The position numbers were made by a program, and so were the translations under genes. From JANMGV01 sp037440405 (GTDB lineage: Bacteria > Planctomycetota > Planctomycetia > Pirellulales > Pirellulaceae): a stretch of DNA of 64,000 nt. The stretch lies in NCBI GenBank assembly GCA_037440405.1, contig JBBIUE010000011.1:17876-81875 (forward strand), written 5' to 3'. Each line of letters opens with the position of its first letter. Within the stretch, counting starts at the first letter, position 1. A model generated the notes under the pieces. The model was not told the DNA's origin. It was given only the letters and a program-made list of their open reading frames with translations, and searched no databases. Positions 55,138 through 63,729 of this stretch are shown one piece after another.

Positions 55138-56049
55138 CTACTTCGTTGTTTCAGCGATCTTGTTGATCTCTTCGATCAAGTTTTTGGGAATATCCTCACC
55201 GAACTTCCAATCGATCTTCACGTCAACCAGATAAGTGATATCTCCAATTTCGGCTTGCGGACCATTTGATAGAGCAGCAAAGATCTTTGTCGGCAATTTG
55301 AACTCATCGAAATCTTTCCAGGTCGTTTCGACCGAGGCAAGAACAAATTTTTTGGACAGGTCCGTTTTCTTGTCGCCAATAGGTCCAGTAAAACCAATCT
55401 GTTCGTAGTGCACGGGAACCCCATCTCGAAATTTGAAATAACGTTTTCCGTACCCCTCTCCATCTGCTCGATACCATTCTGATACTAACAGGCCATCCCT
55501 GGTAAGCGCAGCATGATGGCAGGTTGGCCATTCAAGTGAGAATTTGAAGTGATCCGGCTTGTTGGTACCCAGTTTTGACTCTTCCAAAAAAGGCCAGTCA
55601 AAGATGTCATGAAAATGGCAGTAAGTCCAACCCTTTCGTGGGTCGGCCTTAATTGCTTCTTGGTCGATCTTGATCCAGGTCCCAACGCTTAATTTCTTGT
55701 ACAACTGGTCATTCTTCCAAAATTGCACTTTACGGCACGGCAAGTTGTACCCTCCGTTTTTTTCCTCTGGCGGATAAATCGATTGGCGATGCAAATCCTC
55801 GTACCGAATTTTTTCCTCTACCAAGACGAGCTTCTCATAGCGCATGGCATATTGTTGATTCTTGGAACTATCGGGGGTGGTTTGCATGGCGACATCAACC
55901 AACAAGTAGAAGTCGCCCAAGTCTGCTTCGGATCGAGCCAAATAGGCCACCATCTCGGCAGTCGCTCGTTCCTTCAACGAGTCCTGAGCTCGCGTCATAC
56001 TCAGTGCCACACACTGACTGGCAACCAACATCATTAAAAAAGCTCTCAT
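55138..56049 (-). CDS. exported hypothetical protein
   Basis: A 303-residue protein with a signal peptide (MRAFLMMLVASQCVALSMTR, cleavage near AQD) and no membrane segment. The ATG at 56049 is clear because AAGGAG lies 7 bases upstream; the frame is open 66 codons further but without a ribosome binding site. The mature part is rich in Lys, Asp and aromatic residues, with blocks such as YFKFRDGVPVHYEQIGFTGP that look like beta sheet. I do not recognise a family. It is the last gene of the exported three-gene set, 85 bases after the Cys-rich gene. Confidence 0.78.
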   Translation of the reverse strand: MRAFLMMLVASQCVALSMTRAQDSLKERATAEMVAYLARSEADLGDFYLLVDVAMQTTPDSSKNQQYAMRYEKLVLVEEKIRYEDLHRQSIYPPEEKNGGYNLPCRKVQFWKNDQLYKKLSVGTWIKIDQEAIKADPRKGWTYCHFHDIFDWPFLEESKLGTNKPDHFKFSLEWPTCHHAALTRDGLLVSEWYRADGEGYGKRYFKFRDGVPVHYEQIGFTGPIGDKKTDLSKKFVLASVETTWKDFDEFKLPTKIFAALSNGPQAEIGDITYLVDVKIDWKFGEDIPKNLIEEINKIAETTK

Positions 56050-56134
56050 AGAAATTCTCCTTTCGCACAGCAGACAGGTATACAAAGTAGTGAGCTTGAC
56101 GGTCTTGAGGAAAAACTGAACTTGGAATCGTTCA

Positions 56135-56608
56135 CTACAGCTCCGGTGGGCAAGCGATACGAGCATTGTTTTGCCGAATCCATTCCGGAGTTTCCATTCT
56201 GCAGACGATCTTAAAATCTCCCAATTCATCGCAATACCATTTATCATCCGTACGCTGCTTACAGACGACGCATCGTTTTTTCTTGAAACAGTCTAGATAC
56301 TTCTCCAGGGTCAAGAATCCTTGTTCATTTGGCCCGGCCGCCCGATATGACGGTCGTTGCTGTCCCCATTCCTCTTGGTCGATTGGGAATGAATTCTCAG
56401 TGATAGGGTCTTGGCATTGATATCCATTCAATAGATGGAAAAAGCATAAATTTCCGGGACAGCTTACGTTAAATACAACTGGGTAATCACCGCACTTCTG
56501 TTGGCAACTCTTGTTTCCGATGTCGACTGCACAGATTGTTTCTTGCGCGGAGAGTTTGCAGCAAATGGCGAGGATGCAGAAGGCGAAAATTGTGCTTCGG
56601 TACAACAT
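56135..56608 (-). CDS. small cysteine-rich exported protein
   Basis: A 157-residue protein with a signal peptide (about 1-22, STIFAFCILAICCKLSAQ). The mature part of about 135 residues has 12 Cys (for example at 26, 35, 39, 50, 55, 65, 107, 113, 116, 126, 136, 153), including a CxxC at 113-116. An even number of this density suggests a disulfide-stabilised extracellular protein or a metal-binding one. GGAG lies 6 bases before the ATG and is inside the last codons of the upstream gene, so translation is coupled. I do not recognise a family. Confidence 0.78.
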   Translation of the reverse strand: MLYRSTIFAFCILAICCKLSAQETICAVDIGNKSCQQKCGDYPVVFNVSCPGNLCFFHLLNGYQCQDPITENSFPIDQEEWGQQRPSYRAAGPNEQGFLTLEKYLDCFKKKRCVVCKQRTDDKWYCDELGDFKIVCRMETPEWIRQNNARIACPPEL

Positions 56609-56611
56609 GGC

Positions 56612-57796
56612 TTACTCCAAAAGCAAAAAGGGGACTTCGACAAACCAAGACAACGTCTTGCCCTCAAATCGAATTCTCGGGCTTTCGTTCGTTTCCAAAT
56701 CGGATCGCTCGCACTCTACGAATACGATCGATCCTTGGTCATTGGACATACACTTTGCGACTTGCACTTCGGTGCGAAGGTTCGTGGTGTCATCGACGAC
56801 GTAGACGGCAAACTGATCCGGACCAAATGCCTTCCAATCGATCTCTCCACCTCCCAGCTGAAATGCGGCCGAGTACTTTCCTGTGCTTTGATTCTTCCGA
56901 AAAATACCTCGCGACGGTTTGATTTGAATCCGCTCGATGAAAACGACGGGTAAGACCAACTCATAAACGTCTTCACCCCCCGAGGTTGTCTTGTAGAGCA
57001 GAATGCATTCACAATTTGCGATCAAGCGATCTTCGGGAGACGTCACCTGCAGATGAATCGTAGCGGTTCCGTCGTCGTTCAGTTCGCTGCGCACTAGGTC
57101 CAAATAGTCATGCTTCAAATCTACGTGGGTCACTTGAAGGTCAGGAAAGCTCGGAATTAGGCGAGCCTCAACTTCATGACTGCCGTCTTTCAGGCGAATC
57201 AAGGATGGTTCCAGGCGAACCAACTCTCGCACCTTTCCGACGATGGCCAGATCGAACTCGAATCCGACCTCTGCATCGAAACATCGAATGACCGTGGAGA
57301 AATCCCGAGCGGACGGAGGGAGTCGAACCAAGGTTTTCACTTCCCAAACCTTATCCGGCAGCAATTCAACCTTGTCCGGAATCCCCAACGTGCAATTGCA
57401 GGAAGGAGTGAGACTCAGTCGAAGGGGTGTTTCGATTTGACTGCGCACGGACGCGATCAATTTGACAACTGCATTTGGTTTGTGCTCGCCGATGTCAAAG
57501 ATCAAGTGCTCACCGGATTTGTGAAGCTTGCCTTCTCCCCGGTGGACTGAACCCGGCAACGTTTCCCACAGTTTGTGGAATGCTTCCGCGTCGAGGGTCC
57601 GTGCCGGCTCACTTGCGGAATCGGAGGTCGATTCGACGACCGGCAATTCTTGGGCGACGGTAGCGGCGTCACGACCGATCAAGAAAAAGAGGATGCCGAC
57701 AGACAAAGCGACGAACGAGCGGAGCGAACAAATCAGCGGTAGGAGACGACCGCCATCACCCAGCAGTACCCTATCCTGAACCAGCCACCAGGACAT
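56612..57796 (-). CDS. exported protein with DUF1573-like domain
   Basis: A 394-residue protein with a hydrophobic N-terminal segment (about 28-42, FVALSVGILFFLIG) that acts as anchor or signal. The segment LTPSCNCTLGIP (about 129-140) followed by beta-rich sequence resembles DUF1573, whose members carry an SCGCT-type motif and occur often in planctomycetes and Bacteroidetes. The rest is beta-rich and unassigned. It is the first gene of the set, ending 3 bases before the Cys-rich gene. A 16-bp tandem repeat lies upstream. Family assignment is moderate; function unknown. Confidence 0.72.
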   Translation of the reverse strand: MSWWLVQDRVLLGDGGRLLPLICSLRSFVALSVGILFFLIGRDAATVAQELPVVESTSDSASEPARTLDAEAFHKLWETLPGSVHRGEGKLHKSGEHLIFDIGEHKPNAVVKLIASVRSQIETPLRLSLTPSCNCTLGIPDKVELLPDKVWEVKTLVRLPPSARDFSTVIRCFDAEVGFEFDLAIVGKVRELVRLEPSLIRLKDGSHEVEARLIPSFPDLQVTHVDLKHDYLDLVRSELNDDGTATIHLQVTSPEDRLIANCECILLYKTTSGGEDVYELVLPVVFIERIQIKPSRGIFRKNQSTGKYSAAFQLGGGEIDWKAFGPDQFAVYVVDDTTNLRTEVQVAKCMSNDQGSIVFVECERSDLETNESPRIRFEGKTLSWFVEVPFLLLE

Positions 57797-58208
57797 AACC
57801 TCACCGAGCGTTCAGTAATTGAGTGATAGAAGAGTTAGACTTCATTCCACGCTCAGCGTTTGCCACGCTCAGCGTTTGCCACGCTCAGCGTTTGCCACGC
57901 TCAGCGTTTGCCACGCTCAGCGTTTCCATTCGACATGCTATAGATTTCGCGCATCAAAGTCAACAAGTTGCAAGAAATGTTCTCAAAAATATTTCTCGTA
58001 TCGCAGAGGCCAAGTCATTCCTTGAAATCGTGACTCTCTCTGCCGTTCGCAACCGCTAGACTCCCGACCACCACACACAATGTCCGGTTGGTGCCATCTA
58101 CTGCATGGGGCTCCTCGGTAAGCTCATCCAAGGTAACGAGCGGAATCATTCCACTGAATTACTGTACGAATTAAACTTGCCCTCGTTGGCGATTCGCAAA
58201 GTGGTCGA
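57797..58208. other. intergenic interval with tandem repeat
   Basis: No supported gene in 412 bases. It contains five tandem 16-bp units at 57847-57926 and otherwise nothing recognised. Confidence 0.5.
57847..57926. repeat. five tandem copies of a 16-bp unit
   Basis: CCACGCTCAGCGTTTG is repeated at 57847, 57863, 57879, 57895 and 57911; the last copy ends in C instead of G. Each unit holds ACGC-TCA-GCGT, a short near-palindrome, so single-stranded copies could fold. It lies about 50 bases upstream of the DUF1573-like gene start. Confidence 0.95.
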
Positions 58209-61127
58209 TCAATCGCGATATTTTTCGGCTTCCGCTGCGCGGTCAGTGGCGATGTAGAGCTCGACAAGTCTGGCACGAGCTTCGAGCAGTCGCTCAGCCG
58301 ATCCCTCTGGAATGGACGCTTCGCGATCTTTCAGGCCCTGATAGCCGGCCAGCAGCATCGGCTCGGCTTCCGCAAATTTTTGTTGGCCTAACAACGCGCC
58401 GCCATAGGCGGACTGGATATTGAAAGTCGTCCATTCGTCAGGTTGAATCTTCTGGCGTATCTCCCAGCATTCTCGCAGCATTGCCTCAGCATCGACATAC
58501 ATCTTCAAATCCAGCAAATCCGAACCGACGATTGCCAGCGTCCCAGCAAAAGTCGGACTCTCGACATTCGCCGTCTTTCGGCGGGCCGAGATGACTTGCT
58601 TGTAGAGCGTCGCCGCTGGTTCGCTGCGGCCAGCGTCGGCATAGGCTTTGGCAAGACTCGATTTGTACACCAACACGTCGGGATGTTCAGGATCGAGCTT
58701 TCCCAACTGCAACTGCAATGCGTCCTCTAAAAGTGTGATGGCCCGATCAAGCTGACCAGCCGAACGGTAGCTGTTGGCCAAGTTGCTCATCGTCAACGTG
58801 GTGCTGGGATGGTTTCGCCCTAATGCTGCCTCGCGACGCTCCAAGGCCTTCTCGAGGATTTTGATGGACTCTTCAAAGCGGTTCGCGTTGGCCAAGGTCG
58901 TTCCCAGATTGTTCATGGTTCCCAGCGTCACCGGATGATCAAGCCCCAAAGCCGATATGCTGCGTTCCAGCAAATCCTCCATCAATGCAATGGCCTCATC
59001 GAATCGAGCTTGCAGGCGATAGCAATTGGCCAGACTACCCGCGCAGGACAACGTGTGCGGATGATCTGGGCCGAGATGAACTTTCATCAGCTCCAACGTT
59101 TCGGCAAACAATTCTCCGGCCTGCTCGGTTTGCCGATTGTCATACAGCGAAGCCGCCAGATTATTCATCGCCAGCAATAACCGCTCCTCACTCGCAGGCA
59201 ACGTTGCCTTTAATTTCTGTAACAGTTCCTGCTGAATCGGTATCGCTTTGTCGCGCTGACCGGCGCGCCGATAAGTTTCGGCCAGATTGTTCAAAGCTGA
59301 GAGCGTTTCGCGATCATGGGGGCCGCGCGTCTTTTTGAACTGTTCGGCAGTCTCCTCCAGAATCGCTAAGGCCTCTTTGAACTTGCCGGCACCTTGATAG
59401 GCCAGCCCTAAATCGTTCGCGGCAACCAAAGTCATTTTCTCTGCACTTCCCAGATGCTCGATCCGCAGCGAGCGCGCCTCTTCCAAAAATTCCGCAGCCT
59501 CTGCGGATTTTCCCAAACCGTACAAAGTGGTGCCCAACCGATTTCTTAAGTCCGCCAACACCAGCGGATCAGGGATGGACTTGGAATCCAATTTCCGACC
59601 GGCTTCGATCAACTTATTGGCCAGCACCACTTCGACCGGATCGCGACCTTGTTTGACTTTGCGAATATCGAATTCCTTGAAGATGTCGAAAACGGTGTTG
59701 TTGATCAGGGTGATTTGTTCGAGCTGCGCGAGGGAGACTTCTTTCGCTTCGCGTTCGCGTGTGGCGGAGGCTTCGGCCTCGATTTTAGCATTCCGCTCGG
59801 CAACTGCGGCGCGATTGGCACGCACCATTCCCCAAGATGTGCCGATCACGCCGGCGATTAGAGCCAACAGCACCAGTGTCGCCGCAGTGACTTGCAAACG
59901 ATGGCGGCGGACGAATTTTCGCAGCTTGTATAATCGACTCGGCGGGCTGGCAGTAACCGGCTCGTGATTCAAAAATCGTTCGATATCGCGAGCGAAACCG
60001 ATGACCGATTCGTAACGACGTTCACGTTCTTTACTGAGGGCCTTGAGAACAATCCAGTCCAAATCTCCCCGAACCAGTCGCCCCAATTTGTCCGGCGTGA
60101 TTTGTCGATTGGCAGCGACGTTGGGAGAACTTTCCGACAGACTCAAGCGACTGCTGGGCGTCGGTGCTTCCTGTTCGCGGATCAAACGAAACAACTCTTC
60201 TAAAGCGGCCTGTTTCAAGGTATCGCGGGTAATGGGCGTGGTTCCGGTCAGCAACTCATACAGAATTACCCCCAATGCATACACGTCTGCACGGGTGTCG
60301 ATATCGACGGCGTTGAACGTGGCCTGCTCGGGCGCCATGTACAACGGCGTTCCCAGCACCGAACCAAACGCGGTAAACAATGTGTGGTCGGTAAGCGAGA
60401 TTCCCGAGACCGCCTTGGCCAGACCAAAGTCGATGATCTTGGGCACTGGCTTGCCATCGTGGGACTCGACCAGAACGTTGGAGGGCTTGAGGTCGCGGTG
60501 AATGATCCCTTTTTGATGAGCGTGTTGGATCGCTTCACAGATCGAAATAAATAATTCGAGCCGCTCTCGAATCCCCAACCGCTGACGGTCACAAAATTCG
60601 TCCAGCGGCACGCCCTTGACCAATTCCATGACAAAATAGGGTGAGCCGTTTTCGGTCGTGCCAGCGTCAAGCAGTTTCGCGATATTCGGGTGATCCATCA
60701 GCGCGATGGCTTGCCGCTCCGCTTCGAATCGCGCCAGTACGGCTTTGGAGGAGCTGCGATCGACGCGAATCAATTTAACGGCGACTCGCCGTTTGACAGG
60801 TTCCGTCTGTTCGGCCATCCAAACGGTGCCCATCCCGCCTTCGCCGATCTGTTGCAGCAGCTTGTAGCGGCCTTGGATCATCGTCCCAATCGATTCGGCT
60901 TGAGCCGCGATTTGAAACGTCTCATTACACGACGCGGGATTAGAATCCGACGTTGCGGCCAGGTTGGTCGCTTGGAGGTCGATCGGTGAATGAGATTGCG
61001 CGTCGGCCTCCAGCAAACGTAAAACTCGTCGCCGAAGCTGGGGATCGTCACACTCGCGCTCCAAAAAAGCGGCTCGTTCGGCGAGGGGTAATTGTCTGGC
61101 TTGTTCGAATAGGGTTTCTTCGTTCAT
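58209..61127 (-). CDS. membrane Ser/Thr protein kinase with TPR sensor domain
   Basis: A 972-residue kinase. A Hanks-type kinase domain (about 88-370) has the Gly loop IGEGGMGTV (94-102), Lys118 in VAVKLI, catalytic HRDLKPSN (210-217), DFG at 233-235 and a MAPEQ activation segment near 265. One membrane segment follows (about 415-437), then, outside the cytoplasm, tetratricopeptide repeats from about 480 to 960 (blocks like LNNLAETYRRAGQRDKA and MNNLGTTLANANRFEESI). It probably phosphorylates proteins in response to a ligand bound by the TPR part. The ATG at 61127 is the likely start; a GTG 5 codons earlier is possible. It lies downstream of an ECF sigma gene. Confidence 0.92.
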   Translation of the reverse strand: MNEETLFEQARQLPLAERAAFLERECDDPQLRRRVLRLLEADAQSHSPIDLQATNLAATSDSNPASCNETFQIAAQAESIGTMIQGRYKLLQQIGEGGMGTVWMAEQTEPVKRRVAVKLIRVDRSSSKAVLARFEAERQAIALMDHPNIAKLLDAGTTENGSPYFVMELVKGVPLDEFCDRQRLGIRERLELFISICEAIQHAHQKGIIHRDLKPSNVLVESHDGKPVPKIIDFGLAKAVSGISLTDHTLFTAFGSVLGTPLYMAPEQATFNAVDIDTRADVYALGVILYELLTGTTPITRDTLKQAALEELFRLIREQEAPTPSSRLSLSESSPNVAANRQITPDKLGRLVRGDLDWIVLKALSKERERRYESVIGFARDIERFLNHEPVTASPPSRLYKLRKFVRRHRLQVTAATLVLLALIAGVIGTSWGMVRANRAAVAERNAKIEAEASATREREAKEVSLAQLEQITLINNTVFDIFKEFDIRKVKQGRDPVEVVLANKLIEAGRKLDSKSIPDPLVLADLRNRLGTTLYGLGKSAEAAEFLEEARSLRIEHLGSAEKMTLVAANDLGLAYQGAGKFKEALAILEETAEQFKKTRGPHDRETLSALNNLAETYRRAGQRDKAIPIQQELLQKLKATLPASEERLLLAMNNLAASLYDNRQTEQAGELFAETLELMKVHLGPDHPHTLSCAGSLANCYRLQARFDEAIALMEDLLERSISALGLDHPVTLGTMNNLGTTLANANRFEESIKILEKALERREAALGRNHPSTTLTMSNLANSYRSAGQLDRAITLLEDALQLQLGKLDPEHPDVLVYKSSLAKAYADAGRSEPAATLYKQVISARRKTANVESPTFAGTLAIVGSDLLDLKMYVDAEAMLRECWEIRQKIQPDEWTTFNIQSAYGGALLGQQKFAEAEPMLLAGYQGLKDREASIPEGSAERLLEARARLVELYIATDRAAEAEKYRD

Positions 61128-61432
61128 AGGCGACTTCTTCACTTTCGTACAAGTATAAGCGAGAAAGCTGCCCGAATCGCACCAGGAATTGTTTTGACTT
61201 TTTGGTTAGTTTACAAGGGCAAGCCAGGGTTGGAGTTCGAGCCAGCCAAACGCTCGCTCTTGCCAGAAGAGCTGGCAAGGGGCGAGGTTTTCTCGGTGCG
61301 TTTCTAGCTTTCCAAATTGGCGTTCCTGCTAGGCAAGCTGGCAGGGGTGAGAGTTTGAGCAGCTAGACTCGTTCGCGAATGCTTGCCGAGAAATTGCCAT
61401 CAGTACTACTCGATATGCGCAGATCATCGAAG
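61128..61432. other. interval between ECF sigma and kinase genes with stem-loop and direct repeats
   Basis: These 305 bases hold no gene. CTTGCCAG (61259-61266) and CTGGCAAG (61272-61279) form an 8-bp stem with a 5-base loop. An imperfect direct repeat of about 20 bases (AGCTGGCA-GGGG-type) recurs at about 61271 and 61336. No T run follows on the minus strand. Confidence 0.4.
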
Positions 61433-62050
61433 TCACTGGAGTTTCTTCGAGACGAGAGGGTCATTTCGAAGTGCTTGCAAGCCTCGCTTCAAGAGCCCGG
61501 CAGCCGCTAATTCCGTCTTGTTCATTCGTTCAGCGATTTCTTTGAGCGATTTGCCCTCGAGATATCGTAGTCGGATCGCTTCGCGCTGGGTTTCCGGGAG
61601 TCGGCTCAGACTGATGGCAAGATCCGCAGCCGCTTCATCCCGCATGGCTCGCTGGCTCGGTGATGTTGTCTCCGCAGGGATGACGTCGCCAATTCCGAGC
61701 GGAGCCGAAGTGTCACCGGTGGCATGAATTCTCACTTCACGGGAGGCATTTCGTTTGTCGGCGAGCAAATGCGTTTGATGCGCCGAGGCGATGTTATTTC
61801 TGAGTATGTTCCTCAACCATCCCAAAAATGATCCTACATCGGTTCCATGGAAGGCACCGAAATCTCGGTGAGCCTCCATGAACGTCGTCTGAACAAGATC
61901 GGCGGGATCCAGCCTTGCCTGTAAACGATTGTCGAGGTACCGCAGTGTAAGAACGGACAGGTAGGCTCGATAATGCTCAAGGAGTTCTCCTAACGCCTGG
62001 GCATCGCCTTGGCGTGCTTTCAAAAAGAGCTCATTCGATTCGAACACCAT
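61433..62050 (-). CDS. ECF-type sigma factor of the planctomycete/STPK-associated kind
   Basis: A 205-residue sigma-70 family protein with region 2 (DPADLVQTTFMEAHRDFGAF, WLRNILRNNIASAHQTH) and region 4 (LPETQREAIRLRYLEGKSLK and EIAERMNKTELAAAGLLKRG helix-turn-helix). This type occurs in planctomycetes and verrucomicrobia next to Ser/Thr kinases, as here. Instead of an anti-sigma factor, control may come from kinase phosphorylation; this is inferred from the family and synteny. The ATG shares one base with the folC stop (TAATG), so translation is coupled to folC. Confidence 0.92.
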   Translation of the reverse strand: MVFESNELFLKARQGDAQALGELLEHYRAYLSVLTLRYLDNRLQARLDPADLVQTTFMEAHRDFGAFHGTDVGSFLGWLRNILRNNIASAHQTHLLADKRNASREVRIHATGDTSAPLGIGDVIPAETTSPSQRAMRDEAAADLAISLSRLPETQREAIRLRYLEGKSLKEIAERMNKTELAAAGLLKRGLQALRNDPLVSKKLQ

Positions 62051-63471
62051 TATTCGGAACCTCGAAGATGTTCGATCAGCTCTGCGGCCAGGAAGAAAGA
62101 GCCCGCAATGCAGAGCATTCCGGATTTCGGAAGACGTGCCTTGATCGACGAGAGGGCCTGCTCCGGGCAGGGAATCACACTCAACCTGGGACGTGAGCCA
62201 TCGAGCTGGTGATGCCTATCGCGGATGCAAGCCTCCGCGCATTTTAATAGCTCACAGGGATCAACCGCGCGTGGATTCGTTGTGAATTGCGTGCAGACAA
62301 TCTCTTGGAACTCATTCACCAAGAGGCTCAACATCGCTCGATAGTCCTTGTCGCTGCTGACGGAAAACAATAGCGACTTTGGATGCCGATTGGGGAAGGA
62401 CTCGCGAATCGTCGCGACCAGTGCTCGAATGGACGGTTCATTATGGGCTGTATCGAGCAAGATCGTAGGATGTTCCGATAACACTTCTAGTCTCGCCGGG
62501 ATTTGTGTGCTGGATAAAGCCAGCTCGGTTGCTTTCGATGACACGGGCATTTCGAGTTCTCGCAACCAATCGCACGCAGCGCAAACCAGCGACGCGTTCA
62601 AGGCTTGGTGCTCGCCAAGAGATTTCAGCGAAAGGTTCGCAAGCGAAGTAGGATATCGGAATACTCGCGGGTCCGCTTCGTAGCAGAATAGGCCGGTGAT
62701 CTCTTCGTCGCTGGGTGGGATCCAGCGATAACAAAAATCACGCTTCAACCAACGAGTCGGTGCCGCATGCGCATTGGCGACATCTTCAATCACTTTCGAA
62801 GGCTCTTGTTGAATCACGCCACAAACGAGGGGCACGTGGTCCTTAATAATGCCTGCCTTCTCCGCCGCAATCTGAGTTAGTGAATCGCCAAGCTGCTTCT
62901 GATGATCCATGCCGATCGTCGTGATTATGGTAAGGAGCGGAGCACAGACGTTCGTACTATCTAAACGTCCACCCAATCCAACCTCGACCACCGCGATTTC
63001 CGTTTCCTTTTTCGCGAAGTAAAGCCAGGCTAACGCGGTTGTTAATTCAAAGAAAGTTGGGCTCTCACCGGTGACTCGTTCGAGCATTGCTGCGGCTTCA
63101 CGGAGCTGGTCGATCAGACTCACCATTTCCGATTCGGTGGGCATCTTCGCATCAACGACAAATCGCTCTTCGATGCGCGTCAAATGCGGCGAGGTGTAAC
63201 GTCCAACGCGACATCCAGACATGCGAAGTGCTTCGGATAGCATCCAAACCACCGATCCTTTGCCTTTCGTCCCGGCAACGTGAATCACGGGGCATCGCAA
63301 GTGAGGATCGTGCAGCATGCCTAGGAGCCGCCGCATCCGCGTCAAGCGATAGTGATTCTTCGTGTAGGGAGTATCGGTGGCTCTCTCGTAGTTGACCCGA
63401 TCGAAGAGAAAGCGGATCGCATCCGAGTACTCTCCGGCTTGGGTAAGCCCGGTGTAATGACGATTCGACAT
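62050..63471 (-). CDS. folC: bifunctional folylpolyglutamate / dihydrofolate synthase
   Basis: A 473-residue Mur ligase-family enzyme that adds Glu to dihydropteroate or folates. The ATP-binding GTKGKGS (67-73) and RYTSPHLTRIEERF, EVGLGGRLDSTN and TTIGMDHQKQLGDSLTQIA blocks are present, with LLDTAHNEPSI in the C-terminal part. I chose the ATG at 63471 because YSDAIRFLFDRVNYER starts near the family N-terminus. A TTG at 63537 and a GTG between them are alternatives, and no strong Shine-Dalgarno sequence decides. The downstream sigma gene overlaps by one base. Confidence 0.93.
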   Translation of the reverse strand: MSNRHYTGLTQAGEYSDAIRFLFDRVNYERATDTPYTKNHYRLTRMRRLLGMLHDPHLRCPVIHVAGTKGKGSVVWMLSEALRMSGCRVGRYTSPHLTRIEERFVVDAKMPTESEMVSLIDQLREAAAMLERVTGESPTFFELTTALAWLYFAKKETEIAVVEVGLGGRLDSTNVCAPLLTIITTIGMDHQKQLGDSLTQIAAEKAGIIKDHVPLVCGVIQQEPSKVIEDVANAHAAPTRWLKRDFCYRWIPPSDEEITGLFCYEADPRVFRYPTSLANLSLKSLGEHQALNASLVCAACDWLRELEMPVSSKATELALSSTQIPARLEVLSEHPTILLDTAHNEPSIRALVATIRESFPNRHPKSLLFSVSSDKDYRAMLSLLVNEFQEIVCTQFTTNPRAVDPCELLKCAEACIRDRHHQLDGSRPRLSVIPCPEQALSSIKARLPKSGMLCIAGSFFLAAELIEHLRGSE

Positions 63472-63729
63472 AGCTAAGCGTTCGGACTCTTTCACATTCT
63501 CTTCGATTGGCCGCCTGATTGGGAAGGGGAACTCCAATCCATTTCGAGCACTGAGATTGTACCAAGTTCGCCGATTCTACACGGACGAATTCCGATACTT
63601 TCTGCAAGGGGAGCCGTCCTGAAGTCATGCAGGGTTGCAACTTCTTGAATGCTCAAGTTAAATTTTAAGTTAATTAGTTCGGCTGCTTTTCGAGCTTCAC
63701 GGCCTCTTCATTCATCCTTCAGGTGCATT

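Noticed and set aside
57847..57926. CRISPR array
   Set aside because: The 16-bp units are directly adjacent without spacers and no cas genes are near.
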